A stretch of DNA of 64,000 nt from Chimonanthus salicifolius (GCA_013350335.1 CM023540.1:60903195-60967194); one strand, 5' to 3'. Shown: positions 1 through 11,764, counted from the stretch's first letter. The notes: generated by a model not told the origin, from the sequence alone. Translations and numbers: made by a program.

Positions 1-1240
1 TCTCTTTAAAAAAATCATTACACAAAACCAATGTTCTTCCATTTAAACCCTTTAAAATCATAAACCTACATTTATGATTTTCATCTTTCAATTCCGTTAA
101 AATAATTAATATCCTTCATGGTTTTCATCCCCCCAAAAATCATATACCATTACCAACAAACTCCCATGGGGTTCAGCCATACAACATGGCCGAACCCTAT
201 GGTCCATTAATTCCTTTTTAAATCATATATATAAACTTATGATTTTTACCCTTTCAAACTCCATTTAAAATTACCCAATATTCTTTCATGGGGTTCGGCC
301 ATACACTATGGCCGAACCCTATGGTTTCTCCTTTCCATTAAAAATATCATAATCATTCCCTAATTCTCTTCAATGGGGTTTGGCCATACACCATGGCCGA
401 ATCCTATGGTTCCTTATCTTAAACAAAATTTATCAAAATACTAACCGTTTTCGCAACTCCTCCGGTTTTTCCTTCACTTGTTCTTGCTCTTCCAATCTTC
501 TTCTTCCTTAGCCTCTTTCCACTTCTTCTTGATCTTTCCCACTTGTTGGTTGCCTTCTCTTCCTTTGCATAATGCCGAGAATGAGACTTGAGAGGGAAAA
601 AGAGTTCGGCCTTATGTGTGTAAGCCGAGTGCCCCTTGTGTCTCTCCTTTATAAAATTCCACTTGGTCCTAAATTAGAAGGTGCCATGCGCCCCTTTGTG
701 TCTTAATTTAGAAGGTGCCATGATCCCTTCAAAGTAGCAATTGCCTTGGTGCCTCCCTCACCAAGGAAAGGACTCCTTTTGGAGCATGATCATGGATTGC
801 GCATAACTCCCACACGGCAAGGCAATATTTCATTTTTAATCTTAGATATCTTCTATATTTAGCAATCCCCTAGTTTCACCCTTAACTAAGGAAATAGACA
901 CCTTTTAAAGGATCTTATGTGCATCCTCATGGATATACATATCTCCCACACATGGCTAAGACATCTTCTATATTTAGCAATTCCCCTTGTATCACTCTTA
1001 ATCAAGGGAAAACCCCTTTTTAAATGATCTTATGCGCATTAACTTGGATATGCAAACCTCATATTCGGCCACGGCCATGCAACCTTTATTTAATTTTTAT
1101 TGAAACCAATTCCACAATCAGTTGGGTCTTAATTGGGCAATGACCCAACACTTTACGCATCTAAGATCCATATCTAAAATTCACCAATTAAATGGGTAAT
1201 TTTCATATATATTAATAACTTGGAAAACCGGGGTGTTACA
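1..1240 (-). mobile_element. Tekay-like LTR fragment (5' end of a minus-strand LTR)
   Basis: The segment ends GGGTGTTACA at 1240. On the minus strand that is TGTAACACCC, the start of the long LTRs found elsewhere in the window. Its last ~140 bp, including the GTTGGGTCTTAATTGGGC block, closely match the end of solo LTR S1 near 44550-44689, so it belongs to the same family. It carries three copies of the GGGTTCGGCCAT hairpin (about 169-198, 290-320, 374-403). The rest of the element lies left of the window, so whether it is a solo LTR or part of a full element cannot be seen. Confidence 0.85.
169..403. repeat. FGP hairpin cluster, 3 copies
   Basis: Three copies of a stem-loop with arms GGGTTCGGCCAT and ATGGCCGAACCC around a 5-nt loop ACACC or a variant. 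The third copy has G-T wobbles (GGGTTTGG, CCGAATCC). I call this family FGP; it recurs in all the Tekay-like LTRs here. Confidence 0.9.
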
Positions 1241-2395
1241 TGAAGGGCTACCATGGTTGGTATCACATTTGAATCATGTTTTGGAATCACCTTTGGTATC
1301 TTGCCTTCATTCCTTGTTCTTGTTTGATTGTTGGATTGAAATCTATGCAAGATACTTTTGTGGCATATATGTTCTTATTGGTAGAATCATAATTTTATAT
1401 GTCATGTGTTTTCATCTCTGTACTATATTGGTAGAATCTTAAGTGTGAGATGATCATGTGCCCATACAAATGTTTGCTTCCTTCCATGAACTTAAATTTT
1501 GTGAATCTCTTGTGGATTGGAACTTACTCCATGCTTGTGAATGGTGTTTGTTGATCAATGTGTGATCAAATGTTATTCGTTGGTAATCCATTCATGTATC
1601 ATTCAATTCAAACATTCATAACTGAATGATAAAGTTGAGGAAAAGAATGGGACCTAATTTGGTGTTTGGCAAACACTTGTATGCTATACATGGAGATCAT
1701 TTCTTTTGCACATTTACTTGATCTCTTTATATTATATCTTGGTGCAAATAGAAAATGTTTTTGCAAGTGTTTGTTGGTTATGGAATATCATGGGATTTTA
1801 TACTTATTGTATATTTGTGTATGCCATATGTCTTCATACTTCATTTCCATGCCTTTTATTGGTATATCACTTATGAAATGAATGTATGGTTTGTGTGCTT
1901 GGTGTTTCATTCCTATGTTTATCATTGGTTCATGATATTGGGGAATGAGGTTGTATTCATAAGCACCATGCTTTGTAATCTTGAGAATGCCTTATCAAAT
2001 GACATCACACACATGGGCAATGAATTCCAAATTGGAAAATTAAAAGGCCCAAAGTCATTGGATTGGATTGGATCAAAATATGAAAATTGGCAAAGGCAAA
2101 TTTGATCCATGATCCATGTTTTTGTGCATGTGTTATAATAATGAAATGACACAAAAATTTGTTTGAATATAAGGCTCTCATTGGCATTCAAGGGTCGATA
2201 TTCAAAACATGATGTCTTGTGAATTTGCATACATCACAAGCATACACACTTTCATCCCTCAATTTGCAAATCTTATAGGGATGTATAATGCTACTTCCAT
2301 GTCTTGATAATGCACTATCTTGGAAAATCATTAGACATTGGAAATGTGTTTTTGGAGAAGTGTACAAAAAAAGAAAATCATTCTTCTCCAAAACC
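1241..2395. other. Unassigned sequence, left half
   Basis: A+T-rich DNA between an LTR end and the copia-type element. It continues at 11765 after that element. Short ORFs here show no recognisable domain. A perfect 11-bp inverted repeat, TTTTGGAGAAG (2350-2360) and CTTCTCCAAAA (2383-2393), sits just before the insertion point. It may be an older, unrecognised repeat. Confidence 0.6.
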
Positions 2396-2400
2396 TTATG
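2396..2400. repeat. Target-site duplication TTATG (left)
   Basis: TTATG directly precedes the LTR start TGTTGG and is repeated exactly at 11760-11764. Confidence 0.95.
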
Positions 2401-4159
2401 TGTTGGTCAAGCTAGCCAAATATCTAAAATAGTCCTAGAGGGGGGTGAATAGGACTATTTGGGAATTTTAAAATCTATTTAAATATTGGCACTTTTATGA
2501 TTATTTAATACAAATTTGCTCAATTAATAATCTAAATGCGATTTACAAGCAAGATTAAGTTTAAGCAAATTAAGTGTGCAATAAGATATAAGCTAAGCAA
2601 GTGCACAAAATAAGGTGAAGGAGATGAGAAGAGATGGTGAATTGTGACACAACGATTTTTATGTGGTTCGGCAACCTTGCCTACATCCACGCCTCAAGTA
2701 CATCACTTGAGGATTTCACTAACCTTCTCCTTCACGGGTGGAGAAGAAACCAATTACAAAGCTTAATCTAGTTCACGGGTGTAGATTGACCTAATCACCA
2801 AGAGAACACCTCTCTTGAAAGCCAATAGGTTACACCAACCCTTTACAATATTTCACAATTTATAGAAAGAAGTTGTGCTTTGAAATATACCAAGAACTTA
2901 GCCTTGAGTTACTTGAAGTAGCTTGGGCCTGTTCTTGAATGTCCTCCTCTTCTTGGCTTGATGTAAATGCTCCAATGATGTCCAACCAAGGTGATAGCAA
3001 GGAGGTCTAGGGTAATTAAAGGTTTTCCTATGAGGATTAAGAGCCTAAAAAGAAATCTCTACTTAACACATTCAACTTAGAGCATAAGATGCTCAAAATA
3101 TGCCTATGAGAGCTTTTAATGTGTTTGAAATTAAGAATCAAATCTTAGAGTATTACAGCTATGGAGTTTGTAAGCTTTGGAAGTTGTTTGAAAGCCTGGA
3201 AGAATGTATGAATAAATTGGGCTCAAGTCATCAATCTTTTTCTCTCCAAAAAGCCTTACATTTATAGGCTACTGAAGGTCCAACGGATCTATCTTTGGAC
3301 CTTCCGAAGATAGATCTCGGATCTTCCGAGGTTGCAACGGTCGGATTCCCAACGGTCATATCACAACAGCTCTTTTGACCATGCAACGGATAGCTTCGGA
3401 TCATCCGAAGGTTTCTGTTCGGAACATCCGAAGTTCCCAGGAATACCTGGGTTCGGAATTTCCTCGGACGTTCCGAGACCATGTTCTCAGAAGTTCCGAG
3501 CATCCCAGAAATCCGAACAACTGATAGATCCTCGGACGTTCCGAGATATGTTCTCGGAAGTTCCGAGATGCCCAGAAATCCGAACAATTGTTAGGTGAAA
3601 GGATAATCCTCGACGTTCCGATATATATTCTCGGAAGTTCCGAGATGCCCAGAAATCCATTTTCCACAAAGTGTTAGAAACTTGAGATTTTGTGAAAAAC
3701 GTGGACATGGTGGAGAGCTCATGAGTGTTCTATGCAATCAGTTAGATTTAACTATAATAAACATTTTAGATTGCAAGGACACACAAAATATGGAGATATT
3801 TGGTACATCGCGAGAGCTCTCCACAGGGCAGAGAGTGGGATTAGAAACCCTGTTTGTATTATTCCAATTTTAACTAAAAAGGCTTCTAAGGCTTCTAGGT
3901 CAGTCCTATGGTCCATATACCTGTGATGGTTGGCATTCAAAGAGTTCTTCCGATTTTGGTGCGAGCTTTCAAAACAACGTGTCTTTTGGAGCTTCAAGCT
4001 TGATTTGACTATGCATGTCTTCTAGAGATGGGGTCTTAGACACGTAGACGGTCACGACTCAGTCAAAAAAATTGACAACTCAGGACTCAGTCAGACGCAG
4101 TCACGGAATTGACAACTCAGTCTGACTCAGGAGAGGCAGATTTAACTTTTAGGCCAACA
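2401..4159 (-). mobile_element. 3' LTR of the copia-type element
   Basis: Starts TGTTGGTCAAGC and ends AGGCCAACA, with 6-bp inverted termini. It matches 10000-11759 nearly base for base with scattered substitutions and a one-base length difference. Confidence 0.95.
3296..3657. repeat. Palindrome array TCGGAAGTTCCGA in copia 3' LTR
   Basis: A run of near-palindromes built on CTCGGAAGTTCCGAG and CTCGGACGTTCCGAG, with variants such as TTCGGATCATCCGAA and GTTCGGAACATCCGAA. Several are followed by GATGCCCAGAAATCC, giving a degenerate tandem unit. Short ORFs across it on both strands are a by-product of the repeat. Confidence 0.9.
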
Positions 4160-4173
4160 ATCTCCCCCTTTGT
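4160..4173 (-). other. Polypurine tract of the copia-type element
   Basis: On the minus strand, GACAAAGGGGGAGAT immediately precedes the LTR start TGTTGG. This is the usual plus-strand priming tract of plant copia elements. Confidence 0.9.
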
Positions 4174-5733
4174 CAATTTCGTGACAAAACCTAGAGAATA
4201 CTCTATACAGATTCAAATACAAGTTACAACTTAGATGAGTTCAAATACATGCCAAGTACAAAATAAAATATTACAATAAACTCAATACACTTGGACATGA
4301 CTTCATGAACTTTGAAGACTTGAAGGCTCATGGCTGCTCCCCCTTAGAATATGCCTATGATATTCCTGTAAGCACAACATAAACTGCATATTTTTGGTGG
4401 AAGATGATCTCCCCAATGGTTAGTGATAACAAGCAATATGTGTTCAATTTTAAAGCATGTCTTAAAATCACATTTGCTCCCCCTATCTTTGATATCAATA
4501 ATGAATTTCTGTTTCTCCCCCAATCTTCATGTATTGACCCTTCAAAAGTTTCTCTCATAAAAACATTTGTGTCTCCAGTATTTCAATATTTCTCCCCCTT
4601 TTTGTTAAAAATTGACAAAGGGCTATGTTAAGTATTTTACATGGAGCACAAGTTGGAAATGGTCATTTGTGTGTCTCCAGTATTTCAATATTTCTCCCCT
4701 TTTTTGTTAAAAATTGACAAAGGGCTATGTTAAGTATTTTACATGGAGCACAAGTTGGAAATGGTCATTTGAATAAGTATAACCTCCCCTACATTATCAT
4801 AAACCTTGTCAAACAAGTATTCACATTTACTTCCGCTTAATGTTGGAGGCTGACAAAGGTCTAGAGGTGCATGAATAACATCTCATCATTCATCTAAACA
4901 AATACAACTATATAAGGTCAAATATAGTGAGTGATGCTAAGATAATGACATATTCCCCAAAAGGTATGTGATATGACTATAAGCATGGGGAAGAGGAGGA
5001 AAGAGAAAGAGGGAAAACCAATGGTAATTTCTAGACAATTTCAAATGATACCATATCGTTATACAGATTTAACTTTGAGGCCAGATGTATTTGATATCAA
5101 TTGAAACACAATGATATATATTACCAAAATGAAAAAGTATAACTATAACGCATATAAGGGATAATCACAATCTATGTGAGCACAATTGAGAATTTATTAA
5201 TATTCATCTAAATGCATATGCACACATGTAATACATTCATGAAAGCAATAAGAATATACAAATTATTTCATTTTTCATGAAGGCATATGAGAAAGCCAAC
5301 CTTATGACCAAGAAAAAATTGAACTCCATAAGATCTTTCATATTTGAATAAACCATTCCCCATTTTTAATGACTTATATGAAGGAGTTATAAATCATATA
5401 AGAATCATATAATGTCAAGGATATGGTATTGGGGAAAAATAAACACCAACCATCATCCATGAAAGCAAATGAGCTTACCCAACCGTCCATACATGCATGA
5501 GATCAAGAATAAGAGTAATACCCAACCATCAACCATCATGACTATAAAGCATCCATGAATAAAAAGACAAACATTCAACTCTTAAAAATATAACTATAGT
5601 CTTTTAGAGCTTGAACATTTCCATATTTGCAAAATATTACATGCCGAAGAGCTTTAATACATCCCCAAAATTTGACCAAACAGGTCAACGAGCTCAAAGT
5701 GTGTGTACCCATCCCACTACTCCAAGTGGTTCA
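4174..5733 (-). other. Non-coding 3' tail with repeated PPT-like motifs
   Basis: No coding potential recognised. The stretch 4330-4800 has repeated pyrimidine tracts CTCCCC/CTCCCCC (minus: GGGGGAG), some paired with a TTGACAAAGGG box like the one beside the true PPT. Recurrent PPT-like tracts upstream of the 3' LTR are, as far as I recall, reported for Sireviruses. The rest, to 5733, is plain A+T-rich sequence. Confidence 0.6.
4568..4771. repeat. 102-bp tandem duplication
   Basis: The block starting GTGTCTCCAGTATTTC and running through TTGACAAAGGGC to GGTCATTTG occurs twice, 102 bp apart, with one C/T difference in the tract. Each copy carries a PPT-like tract plus the TTGACAAAGGG box. Confidence 0.9.
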
Positions 5734-6885
5734 TCATGGTCTGGTCTGACGAGAAGAAGAAGGAGTATCGGCGTCGGAACGTCTGCAGCTTACAATATCC
5801 AGAATCTGCTTCAACCATAAGTCGTGCCTTGCTTGAGTTCCGTGAATCTCGACAATGTTCCTCTCATGAGATTCACGTAACTCTGCAATGTCTCTTTCTA
5901 TGACAGCTAGACGTTGAAGAAGTTGAGATTGAGGAGCTTGTTCTTCTCGTGTCTGCTCACTATGTACTCCCTCTTGATGGGCTTCTTCACCTCCTGCTTG
6001 TTCTGCATTCTGCATTTGTTCGCCTACAACAGGGGGTACTTGAGGAGGACGAATGGTTCTTCGAGAACGAGAGCGCTCAATGAGTCCCATTTTCTGCAAA
6101 GATGTTTTGTTGAGAGGGTTGTGATACACAATCTCCTCATCTGGAATTGGGACGCCTAATTTCTTAGCCAGTTCTGACATGAGATATCCGAAAGGAGCAG
6201 CAGAATGACCTTTGCAAGACCAATGATCAATGATGGTCCGACAAATTATGGAGGGAAGACAGATGTTTTGTTCAGCATCTACAACAATCAGTGTATTTAT
6301 CATAAGAGGAGTCAAGTTTCCTCTATTACCCTTTCGTGGATAAACATTGAAGAGGAACACATTGTGCAGAAGATGGAATTTAGGGAGAAACTCGGAAGCA
6401 CGGAGAGCATTGCCTCCAATCCATTCGACGAATACTCCACATAATTTCTCAGTTACCCATAATCTTTCACTATCAGGGACAGAGTCGTCAATAGACTTGA
6501 GGCCACCAGGACATAGGGGCACACAGATAAGAGAGGAGATGTGACTTGGTGTAATCAGTACTTGGGATCCATCAGTGAAGCTTATGGTAAATGATGGACG
6601 ATCACGGTTCACACTACAAATTGCACCATACATTCCTTTGGCAAGAGAAAGATAGGTGTGACCATCCCATTTCAAGATGTTTAGCCAGTTGATACGCCCA
6701 AGAGTTTATGGAACATCAAATTGTTCCAGACATTCTATATCACTATGTCGTTCAAAAGTAATTCCAGTTCTTGTGATGTATTCAGTCGTCTCTGGAACTA
6801 CATCCATGAGAAGTTACTCAGGAGGATTGGTGAGAAATAGAGGTCGTCTCCTATAGGTCTGAGTTTCGTGAGCAGCTTCATCCAT
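5734..6885 (-). pseudogene. Second ORF of copia-type element, 'putative plant transposon protein' type, two stops
   Basis: The reading frame runs from an ATG at 6885-6883 to 5734 (about 380 codons) but has in-frame TAA codons at about codons 24 and 60; an uninterrupted frame covers 6675-5734. The N-terminal two thirds resemble the 'putative plant transposon protein' domain common in plant repeats (blocks such as SFTDGSQVLITPSHISSL, LTPLMINTLIVVDAEQN and IIDHWSC); this is family recognition without a search. The C-terminal third is charged and Gln/Glu-rich (residues with LLQRLAVIERDIAELRE), likely a coiled coil, ending in a Ser/Arg tail. Its biochemical role is unknown to me. It lies downstream of gag where an autonomous element would have pol. 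I chose the ATG at 6885 because the frame and protein-like composition extend to it. Confidence 0.7.
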
Positions 6886-8399
6886 ACTTTGGAAAAATCA
6901 AGGGAAAACTAGAGAGGGTACCAAGGGTGGAATCCTAAGTCACTAATAGAGATTTGCAAATGGAGGACTGATGGAAAAGGACCCTAAACAGAAATGAAAC
7001 AAACTTAATTAACACCCAAAGCAAGATGATTACCAATTAAGGACTGATTTTGGCTTGTTTGGCCCTTGAATTTCAGTGAAATCAGTGGAAATCAGTCTTC
7101 CTTAGGGATTCTTCTCTAGAGCTTGGAATAAGCTTGAGCCAAAAGCTCAAGAACTCAGTTCTAAAACAAGGGGGAAGTAAGCTTACCACTTGATTCAGGA
7201 AAATCCCAACCTATAAGCTGATTTTATCAAAAATACCCATTATGAGCTATCAAACACGAAGAGAGATTCGAAAGAATGCTTACCCGAGAAGGAGATGAGT
7301 TTTATCGAAGGAAAACGTGAATGGAGAAGAGAGATTTGAAACTTCACCTCGGAAGGAGACTTGAGAAGGCTCGGAGGGAGAGATGGGTTCGAGAGAGAAA
7401 GGAATGAAGAAAAGAGGGCTGCAGATCGTGTTTTATAAATCTCAAGACTGTGCAGTTTCCATATGTTCGGAATGTTTCGAGGTATTCTTTCATTTCTCAG
7501 ATGTTCCGAGATTATACCGAGTTAATCTGCATTTTTTGCATCTTCGGAAGTTCCGAAGAAAGTGCCTTTCTACTTCGGACGTTCAGAGGAATAATTAGAT
7601 TTGATGGTCGGATGTTCCAGAAAAGAACTTCGACACTTCTGACGTTTCCAACTTCGGAAGGTCCAAGAATGTTATTCAGATCTTCCGAGACATGCAAGAT
7701 TCAAAAAAAAAAATTGATTCGAATTTTTATTTTTGGGTCTTACAGATGTGTCCATTTGATCAGAGAAACCTGCCTAAACCACTAATGGCAAGATGGTAAT
7801 AGTCTTAATTTGAGGTCCTAAAGTGTCAAGAATCATGCAATTTAATATTTTAACAATCACCACTCTACTCAAGCATGATTCGCACATACCATGTTGCAAG
7901 AACCACTATATCAATGATTTTCAATACAATCAAGCAACATGAACAAATTTGGTTAATCAATTACTACCCAGGTGTCCATTTCAAATGATTTAAATTCAAG
8001 ACTTAGAGATGGAGATAGTGAAATCAACAATGATCCAACAATTTGTGTTCATATCAGTATGAGGTAGTAAGATTAAATCAAGCAATCAACAATCAATTCT
8101 TTTGGACTTTTGATGTGATCAAGTCCATGTATTTGTGACTCTACAAGTATGATGTACATCATAGCCAGGAAATATGTCATCATTGTATTAAGAGTCAAGA
8201 GTTTGATAGCAAAGCTTATAAATCACTCAAACTTGCTAACGGCAGTGGTGAACCAATAATCATAATGCTAGGCAAAGTATTCTACTTAGGTCCAATGATA
8301 TTACTATTTGCTCCAATTTTGGACCATAGTGGAACAAGGTTGACACACACACATTATCAACATGATATAGGCATGAAAAGCTTGGATGAAACAAGACAA
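6886..8399. other. Non-coding spacer between gag and second ORF
   Basis: No domain recognised on either strand. It includes a palindrome-rich stretch at 7467-7690 and A+T-rich sequence. This is where pol would lie in an autonomous copia element. Confidence 0.6.
7467..7690. repeat. Second TCGGAAGTTCCGA palindrome cluster, internal
   Basis: Diverged copies of the LTR palindrome (CTTCGGAAGTTCCGAAG, CTTCGGACGTTCAGAGG, AGATCTTCCGAGAC) lie upstream of the second ORF. The motif therefore occurs in the internal region as well as in both LTRs. Confidence 0.7.
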
Positions 8400-9931
8400 T
8401 CAAATGGTATTACATACATGATCAAATCTAATTTGAATATGCAAGATGGAATCATATAAATTCAACAAAAGTTCACAGCCAAGATCATAACTCAAACTAA
8501 TCCACTCTCCTAGCCTTGGCAACCATATGGAGTTTGAAAAAGGTCTTTGAGGTCCACCGGTGTCAAACACATGAACATTTGATTTTCTCTTTTTGGTGTT
8601 CTTATTCAATTGACAAAATCTTGTGAATTCATTTAAGGCTTCAATCAATTTATGAGTTAAAGCATGATTTAAATTTCCATTTAAGTTCTTATGCCTTTGT
8701 TCATGATTTTGAATTTTTGGTGCATAATTCCATTGATTGTTATTTCTCTTAACCCTTTTCATATTTTCTTTGTGAACATTTTCCTTTAGATTTTGCATCT
8801 TAATTTGATTTGTATTTTTGTATTTATTTTCTTTTCTTACTTTACATTCAAACATGAGATGCCCGGATTGTCCATAATGAAAGCATTTTATGATTTTTAT
8901 TTGAGGAATTGAGGGTGACTTACCCTTAATAAAGATAGTTTGGTTCTCTGGTCCTTTATCATTTTTCCTATCATATCCAAGACCCGTTTTGTCTCCAAAT
9001 GGTTTGCTTAGTTTTAGAAGTTTTTCAAGCTTCTCTTCTCCACTTGTGAACTTCATCTCAAATTTTTCTTTATATCTCTTAAGTCATTAACTTCTTTTGC
9101 TAATCTTTGATTTTCAACTTCTAGATTTAATTGTGATTTAGGAGCATTAGCTTTAGCATCATTAAGTTGATTTTTAATTTTAGCATTTTTTTCTTCTTCA
9201 CGACTTAGCACAATTTTCAAATCTTTGTAATTTCCTTTTAATGAATGAAGTTCATGCTTCAATTTTCTTATATCATTTTCAAGATTTCCATTTTCATTTA
9301 TTTCCACTTTTAAGCATTCTTCAAGTTTCAAGCACTCTTCTTGAATAGCTTTTGGATTTACTTGATTTGCCAATGTTACATCTTTTAGAATGTTTTCTTT
9401 TTCCAACTTTTCTTGATTTAGCTCTTTTGTTAGTTTTATATTTTCTTTACCAACTTTCTCAAGTTGCTTGTACATTTCATTTAATGGCTCACTTAATTCT
9501 TCTATAGTTGGTGTATTATCTTCTACATCTTCTTCATTAGTTTGTTCTTGTTGAGGTTCAAGTGTTTGAATGGGTCCTAAACAATACACCACTTCTAAGG
9601 CATCTTCTTTTCTAGGTTTTTCATAAGTTTTCTCCAACATGTCCCATTCTTCCTTTGCGGTTTCACAAGATATGATATTCTCTAAGATATTTGGTGAAAC
9701 GTTACAAAGTATCGCATTGAGGGCATTAGCATTTGCCAAATACATGCTATTTTCAATATCATTGTATGAGAAGTAAAGCTTAGAAGGTTTAGTCCATCCA
9801 CATAAGATTATTTCCCATAGAGCTCCATCCATTATCATTAAGTGCATTTTCATTTTGGTTTTCCAAAAAACATAGTTAGAGCCATCAAGTATTGGAGGAC
9901 ACATCACGGCCATGCAATCACCCTTAGACAT
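8400..9931 (-). pseudogene. gag: copia-type gag, frameshifted
   Basis: The structural (capsid-nucleocapsid) protein that packages element RNA. The first part (9931-9053, 292 codons) begins MSKGDCMAVMCPPILDGSNY and has the copia gag pattern W-x-x-x-M (FWKTKMKMHL), then LWEII and AKEEWDMLEKTYE. A long Lys/Glu-rich coiled-coil stretch follows (about residues 125-290). The second part (9056-8400) continues in another frame with KTGLGYD and a zinc knuckle in which the second Cys is Tyr (CFHYGQSGHLMFEC, expected CX2CX4HX4C). The two parts overlap by an ATGA at 9053-9056; comparison with the family layout points to a one-base frameshift rather than a programmed start. The frameshift and damaged knuckle argue against function. 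Confidence 0.85.
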
Positions 9932-9982
9932 TTCTAATTTGAACGATCTACTCTTAGACGGTTAAGTCAAATAGCAAGAGTC

Positions 9983-9998
9983 CTTGCTCTGATACTAC
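9983..9998 (-). other. Primer-binding site (initiator tRNA-Met type)
   Basis: Reading minus, two bases after the LTR end, TAGTATCAGAGCAAGG matches the TGGTATCAGAGC PBS with one change. It fixes the orientation and makes 10000-11759 the 5' LTR. Confidence 0.9.
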
Positions 9999-9999
9999 T

Positions 10000-11759
10000 T
10001 GTTGGTCAAGCTAGCCAAACATCTAAAATAGTCCTAGAGGGGGGTGAATAGGACTATTTGGGAATTTTAAAATCTATTTAAATATTGGCACTTTTATGAT
10101 TATTTAATACAAATTTGCTCAATTAATAATCTAAATGCGATTTACAAGCAAGATTAAGTTTAAGCAAATTAAGTGTGCAATAAGATATAAGCTAAGCAAG
10201 TGCACAAAATAAGGTGAAGGAGATGAGAAGAGATGGTGAATTGTGACACAACGATTTTTATGTGGTTCGGCAACCTTGCCTACATCCACGCCTCAAGTAC
10301 ATCACTTGAGGATTTCACTAACCTTCTCCTTCACGGGTGGAGAAGAAACCAATTACAAAGCTTAATCTAGTTCACGGGTGTAGATTGACCTAATCACCAA
10401 GAGAACACCTCTCTTGAAAGCCAATAGGTTACACCAACCCTTTACAATATTTCACAATTTATAGAAAGAAGTTGTGCTTTGAAATATACCAAGAACTTAG
10501 CCTTGAGTTACTTGAAGTAGCTTGGGCCTGTTCTTGAATGTCCTCCTCTTCTTGGCTTGATGTAAATGCTCCAATGATGTCCAACCAAGGTGATAGCAAG
10601 GAGGTCTAGGGTAATTAAAGGTTTTCCTATGAGGATTAAGACCCTAAAAAGAAATCTCTACTTAACACATTCAACTTAGAGCATAAGATGCTCAAAATAT
10701 ACCTATGAGAACTTTTAATGTGTTTGAGATTAAGAATCAAATCTTACAGTATTATAGCTATGGAGTTTGTAAGCTTTGGAAGTTGTTTGAAAGCCTGGAA
10801 GAATGTATGAATAAATTGGGCTCAAGTCATCAATCTTTTTCTCTCCAAAAAGCCTTACATTTATAGGCTACTGAAGGTCCAACGGATCTATCTTTGGACC
10901 TTCCGAAGATAGATCTCGAATCTTCCGAAGTTGCAACGGTCGGATTCCCAACGGTCATATTACAATAGCTCTTTTGACCATGCAACGGATAGCTTCGGAT
11001 CATCCGAAGGTTTCTGTTCGGAACGTCCGAAGTTCCCAGGAATACCTGGGTTCGGAATTTCCTCGGACGTTCCGAGACCATGTTCTCAGAAGTTCCGAGC
11101 ATCCCAGAAATCCGAACAACTGATAGATCCTCGGACGTTCCGAGATATGTTCTCGAAAGTTCCGAGATGCCCAGAAAACCAAACAATTGTTAGGTGAAAG
11201 GATAATCCTCGGACGTTCCGATATATGTTCTCGGAAGTTCCGAGATGCCCAGAAATCCATTTTCCACAAAGTGTTAGAAACTTGAGATTTTGTGAAAAAC
11301 GTGGACATGGTGGAGAGCTCATGAGTGTTCTATGCAATCAGTTAGATTTAACTATAATAAACATTTTAGATTGCAAGGACACACAAAATATGGAGATATT
11401 TGGTACATCGCGAGAGCTCTCCACAGGGCAGAGAGTGGGATTAGAAACACTGTTTGTATTATTCCAATTTTAACCAAAAAGGATTCTAAGGCTTCTAGGT
11501 CAGTCCTATGGTCCATATACCTGTGATGGTTGGCATTCAAAGAGTTCTTCCGATTTTGATGCGAGCTTTCAAAACAACGTGTCTTCTGAAGCTTCAAGCT
11601 TAATTTGACTGTGCATGTCTTCAAGAGATGAGGTCTTAGACACGTAGACAGTCACGACTCAGTCAAAAAAATTGACAACTCAGGACTCAGTCGGACATAG
11701 TCACGGAATTGACAACTCAGTCTGAATCAGGAGAGGCAGATTTAACTTTTAGGCCAACA
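10000..11759 (-). mobile_element. 5' LTR of the copia-type element
   Basis: TGTTGG...CCAACA, 1760 bp, partner of 2401-4159. It retains a palindrome array at 10895-11257. Confidence 0.95.
10895..11257. repeat. Palindrome array TCGGAAGTTCCGA in copia 5' LTR
   Basis: Same array as 3296-3657. Small differences between the two LTRs (for example CTCGGATC against CTCGAATC) fall inside the arms. Confidence 0.9.
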
Positions 11760-11764
11760 TTATG
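11760..11764. repeat. Target-site duplication TTATG (right)
   Basis: Exact copy of 2396-2400. Confidence 0.95.

Larger units (their letters stand above)
2401..11759 (-). mobile_element. Non-autonomous Ty1/copia-type LTR element (Sirevirus-like)
   Basis: A complete insertion of 9.36 kb with two nearly equal LTRs (1759 and 1760 bp), termini TGTTGG...CCAACA, and perfect 5-bp TSDs TTATG. On the minus strand the order is 5' LTR (10000-11759), PBS, gag (9931-8400), a spacer, a second ORF (6885-5734), a PPT-rich tail, PPT and 3' LTR (2401-4159). No protease, integrase, RT or RNase H is recognisable in the 5.8 kb internal region, so it would have depended on enzymes from another element. The copia assignment rests on the gag type, the PBS (TAGTATCAGAGCA) and the GGGGGAGAT PPT. 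Sirevirus affinity is an inference from the repeated PPT-like motifs. Both ORFs are now broken, so it is probably inactive. Confidence 0.9.

Noticed and set aside
1241..2400. Possible host gene in the unassigned sequence
   Set aside because: Only short ORFs of A+T-rich composition without domains or splice-consistent structure that I can support.
3231..3708. ORFs across the copia LTR palindromes (again 10830-11337)
   Set aside because: Overlapping frames on both strands follow from the palindromic repeat; no domain.
9053..9056. ATGA overlap of the two copia gag pieces as a programmed translational coupling
   Set aside because: Comparison with the family indicates one continuous gag; a frameshift mutation is the simpler explanation.
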